A DNA stretch of 64,000 nucleotides. Origin: Larimichthys crocea. Lineage: Eukaryota > Chordata > Actinopteri > Sciaenidae. The notes below the pieces were generated by a model that was not told where the DNA came from, searched no databases, and worked only from the letters and a program-made list of their open reading frames with translations. The DNA is taken from the NCBI RefSeq assembly GCF_000972845.2, contig NC_040016.1, forward strand, positions 26,358,376 to 26,422,375, given 5' to 3'. The translations under genes were made by a program, and so were the position numbers. This document shows positions 21,873-32,640 of this stretch, piece after piece. How positions within the stretch are numbered: position 1 is the stretch's first letter; each line of letters opens with the position of its first letter.

Positions 21873-21974
21873 CTGTGTCTCTCTCTGTTCACAGCTCATC
21901 AAACCTCATCGCTCGGTCAGCAACAACCAGAGTGAAAACCTTCAGATGTTCACATGACTGGAGAAAGACAGTGG

Positions 21975-22037
21975 TGGAGGAGGAGGTGGAGGAGGAGGAG
22001 GAGGAGGTGGAGGAGGTGGTGGAGGAGGTGGAGGGGT
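21975..22037. repeat. GGAGGA/GGTGGA purine-rich run
   Basis: Purine-rich trinucleotide run (GGAGGAGGTGGAGGAGGAGG and similar). It gives an acidic Glu/Val frame on plus with no coding support. Confidence 0.93.
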
Positions 22038-22651
22038 GGTGCAGACTGGTACCAACTAATTAAAGAAACTCCCAGAATCCTTCTTGTTTTGTGTTTTTTG
22101 CTGGCCGGCTGAGGTGAAGCCGTGTGACCCGTGAAGTAAATGAAGGAAGTGACCCGTGACAGAGCACAGGAAATAGAGTGTGTGAGGACGGAGTGTGGAG
22201 GAGTGAACGAGTGTGTGTGAGGTGGAGAATTAACAGGACACAATAGTAATAATGTGAGGTCATGCCCTGTGGGTGGAGGTTTGTGGAGACGGATGAGAAA
22301 ATGCAGTGAAACAAGTAATGAGTTAGTTCTGAGCTTTATTACACAGAGACCACGCGACGGCGTCGGCGTGTTACTGCGTGTTTATTTCCAACACACACAG
22401 AAGGACGTTAACGTCAGTCTGACGCTCAGTAACCATGAGGTCTGCAGAAGCATCAGTGTTTGTTCTGTTGGAAAGTTGAAAGAACGTCAGACAGTTTAAG
22501 AAAACCCATAAAATCTCTCAATCTTTTATAATTCTTTAATTCACCTCCACTTTTATCACTTCATCTTCCTCCACGAAAAATATCAAACTGAAGCATGAAG
22601 TCTAAAACAATAAAAACAAAAACAGCAAATGCTCGCTCAGTGAGGTCATGA
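22038..22651. other. single-copy sequence, nothing recognised
   Basis: No supported gene. Frames of 80-97 codons on both strands overlap and lack domains. Confidence 0.4.
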
Positions 22652-22912
22652 CCAGTCTGTGGGGACGTCACGGAGACTACGTCCAGATTTTAGACAGTCT
22701 GCGGGGACGTCACGGAGACTACGTCCAGGTTTTAGACAGTCTGCGGGGACGTCACGGAGACTACGTCCAGGTTTTAGACAGTCTGCGGGGACGTCACGGA
22801 GACTACGTCCAGGTTTTAGACAGTCTGCGGGGACGTCACAGAGACTACGTCCAGGTTTTAGACAGTCTGCGGGGACGTCACAGAGACTACGTCCAGGTTT
22901 TAGACAGTCTGT
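22652..22912 (+). repeat. 42-bp minisatellite, array 4 (about 6 clean units)
   Basis: Six near-identical units in plus orientation. Variation is limited to CACGGAG/CACAGAG, TGCGG/TGTGG and one CCAGATTTT. It is the cleanest array of the family and a good reference for the consensus. Confidence 0.97.
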
Positions 22913-22987
22913 CTCAAGAGGCTCAACTTAAGTGTAAATGAATGTATGTTGTGGTCGGCCATGCAGCCTCTGCAGTGTTCCACTTCA

Positions 22988-22988
22988 G

Positions 22989-23022
<34 letters not shown>

Positions 23023-23149
23023 CTGCAGGTCTCTCTCTCTCAGTTTACACTCTGCTCCTCTTTGAATCAGAACAATGACACAGTGTGATGGAAAGTGTTG
23101 ATCTTATTAATTCTTCAGGCTATCTGGAGCACGAGTGTCTTATGTGGTA

Positions 23150-23197
<48 letters not shown>
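22988..23197. repeat. (TA)n/(TG)n and (TG)n microsatellites
   Basis: A TA run passing into TG at 22988-23022, then a TG run at 23155-23197. Unique sequence lies between them. Confidence 0.95.
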
Positions 23198-23200
<3 letters not shown>

Positions 23201-23617
23201 CAGTAGCCTGCTGGTTAAAGAGGATCATCCTGTAGCCACGAGCTTTCCAGTTCAATTGCATTACGTCCGTCTGAGTGCGAGTGTCCTTCATGAGTCACCT
23301 CGGCTCCTGGGCGTCTTCAGCTTCTTTACAACATTTAACGTTCACAGCCAGAGACTGAAGGATCAGCTCGTCATCACACTCCTTTGGGAGATAGGATTTA
23401 TTTTTTTAGTCTCACGTCATGTGAGAATGTTGTTTTTGTTTCTGTCTCTATGGCAACACGTCTCACCACCAAGCCGTCAAATGTTAGCTCGACCACACGA
23501 CACACTGTGAACTAACAGCAGTAATCTGTCAGCGCTTCATCTCATTCCTACGTTCATCTAACATTAAAATAACGCTCTGTGCACGTCATGTCCGCGACCT
23601 CAGACCCATCAGGTAGC
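23198..23617. other. single-copy sequence, nothing recognised
   Basis: The 141-codon plus frame starting at 23085 runs through the TG repeat and has no domain. Not called as a gene. Confidence 0.4.
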
Positions 23618-24664
23618 AAAAAAATCTTTATAGGTTATATAAACACAGTTTATCTTTATAGATTATATAAACACAGTTTATCTTTATAGATTATATAAAC
23701 AGTTTATCTATATATATTATATAAACAGTTTATCTTTATAGATTATATAAACACAGTTTATCTTTATAGATTATATAAACAGTTTATCTATATATATTAT
23801 ATAAACAGTTTATCTTTATAGATTATATAAACACAGTTTATCTTTATAGATTATATAAACAGTTTATCTATATATATTATATAAACAGTTTATCTTTATA
23901 GATTATATAAACACAGTTTATCTTTATAGATTATATAAACAGTTTATCTATATATATTATATAAACAGTTTATCTTTATAGATTATATAAACACAGTTTA
24001 TCTTTATAGATTATATAAACAGTTTATCTATATATATTATATAAACAGTTTGTCTTTATAGATTATATAAACACAGTTTATCTTTATAGATTATATAAAC
24101 AGTTTATCTTTATAGATTATATAAACACAGTTTATCTTTATAGATTATATAAACTCAGTTTATCTTTATAGATTATATAAACTCAGTTTATCTTTATAGA
24201 TTATATAAACACAGTTTATCTTTATAGATTATATAAACTCAGTTTATCTTTATAGATTATATAAACTCAGTTTATCTTTATAGATTATATAAACACAGTT
24301 TATCTTTATAGATTATATAAACACAGTTTATCTTTATAGATTATATAAACACAGTTTATCTTTATGGATTATATAAACACAGTTTATCTTTATAGATTAT
24401 ATAAACTCAGTTTATCTTTATGGATTATATAAACACAGTTTATCTTTATAGATTATATAAACACAGTTTATCTTTATAGATTATATAAACACAGTTTATC
24501 TTTATGGATTATATAAACACAGTTTATCTTTATAGATTATATAAACTCAGTTTATCTTTATGGATTATATAAACACAGTTTATCTGCATAGATTATATAA
24601 ACTCAGTTTATCTTTATAGAATATATAAACAGTTTATCTTTATAGATTATATAAACACAGTTTA
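23618..24664 (+). repeat. AT-rich 28/26-bp minisatellite with higher-order structure
   Basis: About 38 units of TTTATCTTTATAGATTATAT followed by AAACACAG (28 bp) or AAACAG (26 bp). In 23640-24100 the units are ordered 28-26-26, giving an exact 80-bp higher-order repeat marked by TTTATCTATATATATT at 23703, 23783, 23863, 23943 and 24023. In 24350-24580 the GGATT variant recurs with spacings 56, 84 and 56, suggesting a 140-bp (five-unit) repeat. Each unit holds the near-palindrome ATAGATTATAT. A short noisy relative lies at 28409-28668. Confidence 0.96.
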
Positions 24665-25266
24665 TTGTCATGTGACGTCCCTTATCTCGTGATGTTACGG
24701 ACACGTAATAAATTGCTCAGGTGTGATATTTCTTAAAGGGACAGCGCTTTAGTTCACTTCAAACTGATGATTTGTTTGTTTTGATGTTTCCGTCTGAGTC
24801 AGCTGACTGAAGCGTGGAGGGAGGTCATGTGATACACGTATGTGCATGTGTACATGTGTCAGCCATGACAGATGTGTCTGCTGCTTCGGGCTTCGTCTGA
24901 CGTCGTCTCTGCGAGCTTGTGTCTCTTAGCGTCCCTCTCAGAGCCAGCAGAGGTCGTCTTTGTAAAGTGAGGTCATTCGAGCGGCTCCATCAGGACGGAG
25001 GTTGAAGTCATAATTCATCACATTTGCATGTAAATGAATCACCTGTTTGATCTCTGACATGACGGCCTTCTTTAATTTCATTTCTCCAGCACACTCCAAA
25101 TATTCACGACCTCGTCTGATTGGATGTCAGCAGACAGTGACTGTGTGACGTGAGCCAATCAGAGATTCAGCAGAATACTTTTTATAATAGATTTAAACAT
25201 GTAAATAATAAATGTGTCACATAAATATGTTAATAGATAACTGTGTAAATATATTTTAGTAAATGA

Positions 25267-25398
25267 ACTCTGTTTATTTCTCAGTCTAAAATCTTGGTTC
25301 TGGTCTTTGCAGACGATGTGGTTCTGTTCGCTTCAGCACACCGTGACCTTCAGCTGGTCCTGGACCGCTTTGTGTTTGAGAATGAAGCGCTAAGCTAA
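25267..25398 (+). pseudogene. LINE reverse transcriptase fragment (FADDVVLF)
   Basis: In one frame 25291-25398 reads ILVLVFADDVVLFASAHRDL and then QLVLDRFVFENEAL before TAA. This is the catalytic FADD region of a non-LTR retrotransposon, followed by the usual 'RDLQ..L.RF' helix. Fish elements of this type normally read LLFADDVVLLASS-x-x-DLQ. Only about 40 codons remain. Downstream sequence passes into a TTAGC array. It is an inactive fragment, with the noisy copy at 29282-29392. Confidence 0.8.
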
Positions 25399-25446
25399 GG
25401 TGTCCGTCCACCTCTGCTCAAAGCGTCTGCCTCTTCAAGGACGTTT

Positions 25447-25853
25447 CTGCTAACAGACCGAGCTAACATGAGCTAACAGCAGCTAATAGACTGAGCTAAC
25501 ATGAGCTAACAGGAGCTAACAGACCGAGCTAACATGAGCTAACATGAGCTAACATTAGCTAACAGCAGCTAACAGACCGAGCTAACATGAGCTAACAGCA
25601 GCTAACAGACCGAGCTAACATTAGCTAACAGCAGCTAACAGACCGAGCTAACATGAGCTAACAGCAGCTAACAAACCGAGCTACCAGCAGCTAACACACT
25701 GAGCTAACATGAGCTAACAGCAGCTAACATGAGCTAACATGAGCTAACAGCAGCTAACAGACTGAGCTAACATGAGCTAACAGCAGCTAAGAGCAGCTAA
25801 CAGACCGAGCTAACATGAGCTAACAGCAGCTAACAGACCGAGCTAACAACAGC
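25447..25853 (-). repeat. TTAGC-type minisatellite, segment B copy 1
   Basis: Plus strand reads GAGCTAACATGAGCTAACAG and GCAGCTAACAGACCGAGCTA. CAGACCGAG replaces the CAGACTGAG seen in the other arrays in most units, a family-specific variant. Confidence 0.93.
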
Positions 25854-26537
25854 TGTTGGGTCTGTATACTTCGTTGCTCTATAAATGAAACTAAATCACG
25901 TATTGTGAAATTAAATAAGACAAAAATATTGAGTTAAAATGTCGTTTATGATTTAAAGGCTGAGAACGATCACCTTCATCACGTGACGGTCTCCGTGTGT
26001 CTACAGATGCTAATTGAATTGTGATGCGTTCAGCGACTCGATTACCTCGTCAGGTGAACAGGTAGACACTGATAACGAGCTCTCTCTCCTAATGAACGCA
26101 GAGAAACAGACACATTTGTTCCCAGCACATGTCTGATATGTTTTGTTGTTGCTCTGGACGACCTGTTTGTTTCTAATTGCTGTAACGAGCTGCATGAAGC
26201 GCGGCGCTCAGCCCGTATCAGCTCCTTCAGACGCCGCCGCTGTCAGACTTGTAATTCATTCAGTCTAATCTTGTATTATTATGCTAATAACGAGCAATCA
26301 CAGCACATTTCAACAGTGACTTGAAACTAGAGTATCTCTACAACAAAGAGTCCAACAGTGGCAGCAGTGTTCGGCAGCGCTCAGGAAACGTTTGGGAAAC
26401 GTTTGACTCCGATGTTTCATGTTTTCTCTGCGAGTGTTGATCCATGATCCTCAGATCAGAGGGCTGGTTCCAAACCTTTGTCCTGGGGCCGAGTCAGCTG
26501 ACTTCAGGTTTTCTGTACATAATATTTATTATTAATC

Positions 26538-26586
26538 TTATATATATATATATAATATATATAGTATATATATATATTATATATAT
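26538..26586. repeat. (TA)n microsatellite
   Basis: Imperfect TA run. In the copy at about 30640-30660 it is shorter. Confidence 0.95.
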
Positions 26587-26699
26587 CTATCATCACTCTT
26601 TCCTTCATGTATACCTCGTTAACCGCTTCCTGCCGTCAGTGTGTGTGTGTTCAAAGGACAAAGACCCTTCAGTTTGTGTGTGTGTGTGTTCTAACCTTC

Positions 26700-26753
26700 T
26701 CACACACACACACACACACAGGTATGACAGGTGATCTCCTGTGCAGAGATTTA

Positions 26754-26794
<41 letters not shown>
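26700..26794. repeat. (CA)n and (TG)n in inverted arrangement
   Basis: A CA run at 26700-26720 and a TG run at 26756-26794, 35 bases apart, can pair as a hairpin. Smaller TG runs lie upstream at about 26640-26690. The second copy (30763-30875) has the same arrangement with interruptions. Confidence 0.93.
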
Positions 26795-26796
<2 letters not shown>

Positions 26797-26983
26797 ACAG
26801 GAAACGCTCATGGAGTGTTGGCGTGGTGTCACGCTGTGACCTCATTTCCTGTTTGTTGGTTGTCAGCAGGAAGTCACTTTGTGATGACAGCTGGAGCCGC
26901 TGTGATGTCATCAACGAAGGTTAAACATGAAGCTAATGTTACTGTTTGGTTTGCACAGCGTTAGGCCAACGTTACAGGAGGAG

Positions 26984-27315
26984 GACACACCTGAAGACAC
27001 ACCTGAGGACACACCTGAGGACATACCTGAAGACACCTGAAGACACACCTGAGGACACCTGAAGACACACCTGAGGACACACCTGAAGACACACCTGAGG
27101 ACATACCTGAAGACACCTGAAGACACACCTGAGGACACCTGAAGACACACCTGAGGACATACCTGAAGACACCTGAAGACACACCTGAGGACACCTGAAG
27201 ACACACCTGAGGACATACCTGAAGACACACCTGAGGACACTTGAAGACACACCTGAGGACATACCTGAAGACACACCTGAGGACACTTGAAGACACACCT
27301 GAGGACACACCTGAA
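26984..27315 (+). repeat. ACACCTGAGGAC-type minisatellite, array 1
   Basis: Units of 11 and 14 bp (GACACCTGAAG, GACACACCTGAGGA, GACATACCTGAAGA) in irregular order, about 25 units. Minus-strand frames read VSSGVSSGV / CPQVCLQ-type repeats over 110-210 codons. These arise from the array and are not genes. Confidence 0.95.
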
Positions 27316-27364
27316 GATACACAGCATGAAGCAGCTCTGTGATTGGTCGTCATTCATTGCGAGA

Positions 27365-27380
27365 TCTATCTGTCTGTCTA

Positions 27381-27431
<51 letters not shown>

Positions 27432-27433
27432 GC
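27365..27433. repeat. (TCTG)n microsatellite
   Basis: About 17 TCTG units with two TCTA near the start. Confidence 0.96.
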
Positions 27434-28036
27434 AGGGTTTGAACCTGTGACCTCGTCACCTCCATCATGTCTCTGCTGTCAGATTCATCATCATCTTCAT
27501 CTTCATCATCTTCATTATCATCGTAATCTTCATCATCATCATGCAGTGGTTTCATTCAGTAATTTCCTAAAACAAGTGTTGACAGAAGCGTTCCTCAAAC
27601 GTTCCTCAAACATTCCTCAAACGTTCCTCAAACGTTTGGTTGGTGTTCATGGTGATGAAGGAAGACAGACGTGCAGGACGTCCTTCACTTCAGACAGCAG
27701 GAGGCTGATGCTCATATACATAGAGATGGACTGTGTCACTTTGAATGGACAGAGGTGGACTGATGCGTCCACATGTTCAACAGAAGCAGTTTAAACGTCA
27801 CATTCTGAAATTCAAACCCATGAAAATGAGAACTCAGCGTCCTGAGGCAGCAGGAACGAGCTGATGGAGCTGCTGGATCAGTCCAGCTGTGAGCCGCCAA
27901 CCAGAAGGTGATGGAAACATCATCCAAGACACTGAACTGCTCCAGCAGGGGGCGCTGCAGGCTTCATCAGATGACTAACAGTGGAGGCTAACCAAAGATA
28001 CAAGCAGTGTTTCAGGCTGGAGGGGACAGCGAGGCT
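27434..28036. other. single-copy sequence, segment X
   Basis: Contains a TTCATCATC-type run (about 27485-27545) and a short CCTCAAACGTT repeat at 27592-27635. No gene was recognised. In the related stretch at 35.9-36.24 kb this segment is absent, with the two flanks joined. Confidence 0.5.
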
Positions 28037-28206
28037 GTAAACATGTTTGTTTCTGCTGTGAACCTTTGACATGGGGACGTATGGAGACTGACTCACCTTT
28101 GGAGCCAGCCTCAAGTGGACGTTAGAGGAACTGCAGCTCGTGGCACTTCCACACTGACGACATTTACCAGCCACAGAGGTTGACTTGTTTTAGCTCACTG
28201 GTAGCT
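28037..28206 (+). mobile_element. dispersed teleost repeat, longer copy (see 2372-2475)
   Basis: Shares with 2372-2475 the blocks GTAAACATGTTT, TTTCTGCTGTGAA, GACATGGGGAC, TATGGAGACTGACTCAC and GGAGCCAGCCTCA. It extends through GAGGAACTGCAGCTCGTGGC and ACTTCCACACTGACGACA to CCACAGAGGTTGAC and TTTTAGCTCACTGGTAGC. It runs directly into the 42-bp array. The last block also precedes the array at 36159. Confidence 0.7.
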
Positions 28207-28408
28207 TGGACGTAGTCTCCGTGACGTCCCCGCAGCCTGTCTAAAACCTGGACGTAGTCTCTGTGACGTCCCCGCAGACTGTCTAAAACCTGGATGTCCC
28301 TGCAGACTGTCTAAAACCTGGACGTAGTCTCTGTGACGTCCCTGCAGACTCTAAGACCTGGACGCAGTCTCCGTGACGTCCCCGCAGACTGTCTAAAACC
28401 TGGACGTA
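28207..28408 (-). repeat. 42-bp minisatellite, array 5 (about 5 units)
   Basis: Minus orientation. One unit is truncated (CCTGGATGTCCCTGCAGACT) and one has lost several bases near 28345. At 28408 it switches directly to the AT-rich 28-bp repeat (GGACGTA|ATAAACTCAG), a junction with no counterpart at the clean copy. Confidence 0.93.
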
Positions 28409-28668
28409 ATAAACTCAGTTTATCTTTATAGATTATTAACATCATACTTATGTTATATAACCGTTTATTGATTTATATAAACTCAGTTTATCTTATGAAT
28501 AAACGTTACTATAATTATATAAACTCAGTTTATTCTTTATGGATTATATAAAACTGTTTACTTTTATGATTATATAACAAGTTTATCTTCTATGATTAGT
28601 ATAAATCAGTTTATCTTTATGGATTATATAAACCCAGTTATCTTCATAGATTCTATATAAACCAGTTT
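28409..28668 (+). repeat. AT-rich 28-bp minisatellite, noisy short copy
   Basis: Recognisable by AAACTCAGTTTATCTTTATA and ATTATATAA. Only about eight units compared with about 38 at 23.6-24.7 kb, and almost every unit has an insertion or deletion. Confidence 0.85.
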
Positions 28669-29281
28669 ATGTAATGTGACGTCCTTGTATTCGTGTGTTA
28701 CGGCACCGTAATGAATTGCTCAGGTGTGATATTCTTAAGGGAAAGCGTCTTAGTTCACTTCAAACTGATGATTTGTGTTTTTGATGTTTCGTCTGAGTCA
28801 GCTGACTGAAGCGTGGAGGGAGGTCATGTGATACACGTATGTGCATGTGTTACATGTGTCAGCCATTGACAGATGTGTCTTCTGTCTGCTCGCTGCCGCT
28901 TCGTTGACGTCGTCTCTGCGAGTTGTGTCTCTTCTTTAGCGTCCCTCTCAGAGCCCGCAAAGGTCGTCTTTTTAAAGTGAGTCATTCGAGCGGCTCCCAG
29001 ATGGAGGTGAAGTCTTTAATTCATCACATTGCATGTAAATGATCACTTTTTGATCTCTGACATGACGGCCTTCTTAATTTCATTTCTCCAGCACACTCCA
29101 AAATATTCACGACCTCGTCTTTGAGGATGTCAGCAGCAGTGACTGTGTGACGTGAGCCAATCAGGATTCAGCAGAAACTTTTTATAATGTTTAACATGTA
29201 ATAATAAATTGTGTTCAATAATAGTTAATAGAATAACAGTGTAAATAATTTTAGTAAATGAACTCTGTTTATTTCTCAGTC

Positions 29282-29392
29282 TAACATCTTGGTTCTGCTC
29301 CTGCAGACGATGTGGTTCTGTTCGCTTCAGCACACCGTGACCTTCAGCTCGTCCTGGAACGCTTTGTGTTGGAGAATGAAGCGCTAGACTAA
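29282..29392 (+). pseudogene. LINE reverse transcriptase fragment, noisy copy of 25291-25398
   Basis: GCAGACGATGTGGTTCTGTT and the following 'HRDLQLVLERFVLENEAL' codons are present. One base is missing ahead of the DDVVLF codons (CTCCTGCAGAC versus TCTTTGCAGAC), so the FADD motif is out of frame with the upstream codons. This is part of segment B copy 2. Confidence 0.75.
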
Positions 29393-29441
29393 GGTGTCCG
29401 TCCACCTCTGCTCAAGTGTCTGCCTCTTGCAAGAGTAGCTG

Positions 29442-29985
29442 TCTGCTAACAGCAACCGAGGCTAACAGGAGCTAACAGCAGCTAAAACTCGCAGCTAACG
29501 ACCATGAAGCTAACAGCAGCTAACAAACTTCGAGCTAACGCAGTAACAGCCGCTAACAGACCTGAGCTAACATGCAGCTAACGTTGAGCTAACAGCAGTC
29601 TAACAGAACTGCAGACTAGCTAACATGAGCTAACAGCAGCTAAAGCACTAGACCAGCTCTAACATGAGCTAACAGCACAGCAGCTACACAAACACAAGAG
29701 CATAACTGATGCGCTAACAGCAGCTACACAGACTGAGCTAAAAGTAGCTAACAGCAGCTACACAGACGCTAACATGAGCTAACAGCGCTAAAACAGAGCT
29801 AACAGCAGCTAACAGAGCAGCTAACGACTGAGCTACCTGAGCTAACAGCAAGCTAACAAAGACTGAGCTCACATGAGCTAACAGCAGCAACAGACTGCAG
29901 CTAACATGAGCTCACATGCAGCTACACAGACCGAGCTAACAGTGAGCATAACAGCAGCTAACAGGACTTGAGCTACCTAGATAGC
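29442..29985 (-). repeat. TTAGC-type minisatellite, segment B copy 2 (noisy)
   Basis: Counterpart of 25447-25853. Units such as AGCTAACATGAGCTAACAGC persist among many slipped ones (CAGCATAAC, CAGTCTAAC). It is about 140 bp longer than copy 1. Confidence 0.88.
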
Positions 29986-31037
29986 TGTTGGGTCTGTATA
30001 CTTCGTTGCTCATAAAGAAACTAACTCACGTTTGTGAAATTAAATAGACAAAAAAATATTGAGTTAAAACGGTCGTGTATGATTTAAAGGCTGAGAACGA
30101 TCACCTTCATCACGTGACGGTCTCCGTGTGTTACAGATGCTAAGTGAATCGTGCTGCGTTCAGCGACTCGATTACCTCGTCAGGTGAACAGGTAGGCACT
30201 GAATACTCGAGTCTGTCTCCTAATAAGCAGAGAAACAGAACCACATTGTTCCCAGCACATGTCTGATATGTTTTGTTGTTGCTCGGACACCTGTTTGTTT
30301 CTAATTGCTTACGCAGCTGCATGAAGCGCGGCCGCAGCCCGTATCAGCTCCTTCAGACGCCGCCGCTGTCAGAATTGTAATTCATTCAGTCTAATCTTGT
30401 TATTATGCTATAACGAGCAATCGAGCCACATTTCAAAAGTGACTTGAAACTAGAGTATCTCTACAACAAAGAGTCCAACAGTGGCAGCAGTGTTCGCAGC
30501 GCAAGGGGAAAAGTTTTGGGAAACGTTTGACTCCGATGTTCATGTTTTCTCTGCGAGTGTTGATCCATGATCCTTCAGATCAGAGGGCTGGTTCCAAACC
30601 TTTGTCTGTGGCACGTCAGCTGATCAGGTTTTCTGTACATATATATATATATATATATCATATATCATCACTCCTTCATCATGTTTACCTCGGTAACAGC
30701 TTCCTGTCGTCTGTTCAAAGACAAAGACTGCAGTGTTGTGTGTGTTACTCACACACCCACACACCACACACACACACACACCACACACACAATACACAAC
30801 ACAGGTATGACAGGTGACTCCTGTGCAGAGATTATTTGTGTGGTGTGTGTGTGTGGTGTGTGTGTGTGGTGTGTCCCACAGGAAACGCTCATGGAGTGTT
30901 GGCGTGGTTGTCACGCTGTGGACCTCATTTCCTGTTTGTTGTGTCAGAGGAAGTCACTTTGTGATGACAGCTGGACGCCGGTGATGTCATCAACGAAGGT
31001 TAAAACATGAAGCTCATGTACCTGTTGTGTTTGCACA

Positions 31038-31047
31038 NNNNNNNNNN
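31038..31047. other. assembly gap (10 N)
   Basis: Ten Ns, probably a fixed-size placeholder, between segment B copy 2 (ends TTTGCACA) and a 42-bp array. In the clean copy the bases after TTTGCACA are GCGTTAGGCC and then the ACACCTGAGG array, so the true sequence at the gap is predictable from 26955 onward. Confidence 0.98.
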
Positions 31048-31640
31048 TTTCTCTGTGACGTCCCCGCAGGACTGTCTAACTCTAAACAAACCTGGACGTA
31101 GTCTCTGAGACGGTCCCCGCAGGACTGTCAAAACCTGGACATTAGTCTCTTGTGACTGTCCCCGCAGATGTCTAAAACTGGACGTCGCTTGAAGACCGTC
31201 CCCGCAGACTGTCTAAAACCCTGGACTCTTTAGTCTCTGCTTGACGTCCCTGCCGCTGTCTAAAAACCTGGACGTTAGTCTCTTGACCTCTCCCGCACCT
31301 CAGCAGACTGTCTAAAACTTCTGTTGATTCCCGTTTTAGTTTGGTCTCCTGTGATTGGGTCCCCCGCAGGGTTTTGACTGTCAAAACCTGGACGTAGTCT
31401 CTGTGACGTCCCCGCAACTGTCTAAAACCCTGGACTTATTCTCCGTTACGTCCCCGCAAGACTGTCTAAAAAAACCTGGACGTAGTCTCTGTGACGTCCC
31501 CGCAAGACTGTCTAACTAAAACCTGGACGTCGTCTCCGTACGTCCCCGCAGACTTGTCTAAAACCTGGAACGTAGTCTCCGGACGTCCCCGCCGACTTGT
31601 CTTAAAAACCTGGACGTACTCTCCGTGACGTCCCTCGCAG
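31048..31640 (-). repeat. 42-bp minisatellite, array 6 (noisy)
   Basis: About 14 minus-oriented units with heavy indel noise, for example GCAGGACTGTC, CTAAAAAAACC and GACTTGTC. The first base after the gap already lies within a unit. Confidence 0.88.
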
Positions 31641-32004
31641 GGCGCAGGTCTAGCACACACCCGGACCCTCAGTATTACTCCAGCCTGCCGCACCTCTGCG
31701 GTTGCTTGAGCCTCCTGTTTTCTCTTGAGTTTCCCAGCAGACTGTCCACTTTACAGAGACCGTTCTTTTTATTCTCTCCTTTCCTTTCTTTTATCCCTCC
31801 CTTTCAGCCCCCATCCCTGTTCCTCCGCTACCATCCCCTTTCCTTTTGTACCTTACTTTACACCCCCCACTATTCCTATTATTCTCATCCTTTTCTTCCC
31901 ACTCGCACCGCCGCTTCTCTTCCCTCCCCCCCTGTCGTTTCTACTTGTCTTTCCGCTTCTCGATTTTTTTTTTCATTTGCTCTTATCTATACTTGATTGA
32001 TTTC
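31641..32004. other. pyrimidine-rich spacer left of segment C1
   Basis: From about 31705 to 32010 the plus strand is nearly all C and T (TTCTCTCCTTTCCTTTCTTT, CCCCCCCTGTCG and similar). Frames open here are low-complexity. The counterpart before C2 (36241-36337) is much shorter. Confidence 0.6.
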
Positions 32005-32199
32005 CTCTCACACTCTTGACGCGTTCTGTCGCTTCCTAAAATAGCCTCTCCTGTCATTCTCGTCACCTTCCATACATGTCACCACAGTCATCCACACTTC
32101 ATCTTAAGAGAACAGGTTTCCTGGACTACGTCTGAGAACACCGTTTTCCATTTCTCCACTGCATCCGTCCTCATCCTCATGCATTCATCTGTGATCTCT

Positions 32200-32640
32200 T
32201 TCTACCCGAAGCTCACGTCCTAGGTCAGGTTTGGAACATGGGACTGGAAAATCGAGAGCCGACAACCACAACAACAGTCCGGTACACGTCTGCAGTACTG
32301 CAAACTCTGCACCAACCCGCCAGCCCATCTCACGTTCATTTTCTCATCACTCATGACCCGAGATACTTGAACTCACTCCCAACCCGGAGGGAAATCCACC
32401 ATTTTTCTAGCAGAGAACCATGAACTCTGAAGGTCCTGGTCTCATGAGACCAACAGAACCACATCATCTGCAAAAAGCAGAGATGCAATCCTGAGGTTCG
32501 AGAACTGACCTCCTCCTCACCCCGGCTGCCCCTGAGATCCCGTCCGTGAATACCACAAACTGAATTGGGGACATGGGGCCAACAACCACTGAGAATGAAG
32601 GATGCCACTGGTCGTACAAGGCCCGGTTGGCTCGTAAACA
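32200..32640 (-). pseudogene. LINE reverse transcriptase fragment, broken (copy C1)
   Basis: On the minus strand, FADDVVLL is encoded at 32474-32451. Just before it lie codons for the usual 'RGVEGVRFGNLRIASLL'-type stretch, spread over two frames, with the 'FVVFTDGIS'-like region before that. Downstream comes SEFKYLG at about 32372-32352, a block found beyond the catalytic site in these LINEs. Stops and frameshifts interrupt it. It is the same broad type as the 25.3-kb fragment, on the opposite strand. Long-dead copy. Confidence 0.82.

Larger units (their letters stand above)
24665..26983 (+). other. segment B, copy 1 (clean)
   Basis: From TGTCATGTGACGTCCCTTAT to TTTGGTTTGCACAGCGTTAG. It matches 28669-31037 almost end to end. 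It contains a LINE fragment, a TTAGC array, a stretch that looks like conserved non-coding DNA (26010-26330), and TA, TG and CA microsatellites. No gene was recognised. Confidence 0.8.
28669..31037 (+). other. segment B, copy 2 (noisy)
   Basis: Aligns to 24665-26960 from GTAATGTGACGTCCTTGTAT to GTTGTGTTTGCACA, in the same order and orientation, ending exactly at the N gap. Differences are dominated by single-base insertions and deletions spread evenly, including in otherwise well-conserved stretches. No gene. Confidence 0.85.

Noticed and set aside
22648..22941. 14-residue protein repeat (GTSRRLRPGFRQSA) across 42-bp arrays
   Set aside because: 42 is a multiple of three, so any stop-free frame repeats. 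Two frames are open at once, arrays occur in both orientations, and there are no flanking exons.
26911..27555. 214-codon minus frame (VSSGVSSG repeats)
   Set aside because: Produced by the ACACCTGAGG array plus a TCTG run and a CAT run; not a gene.
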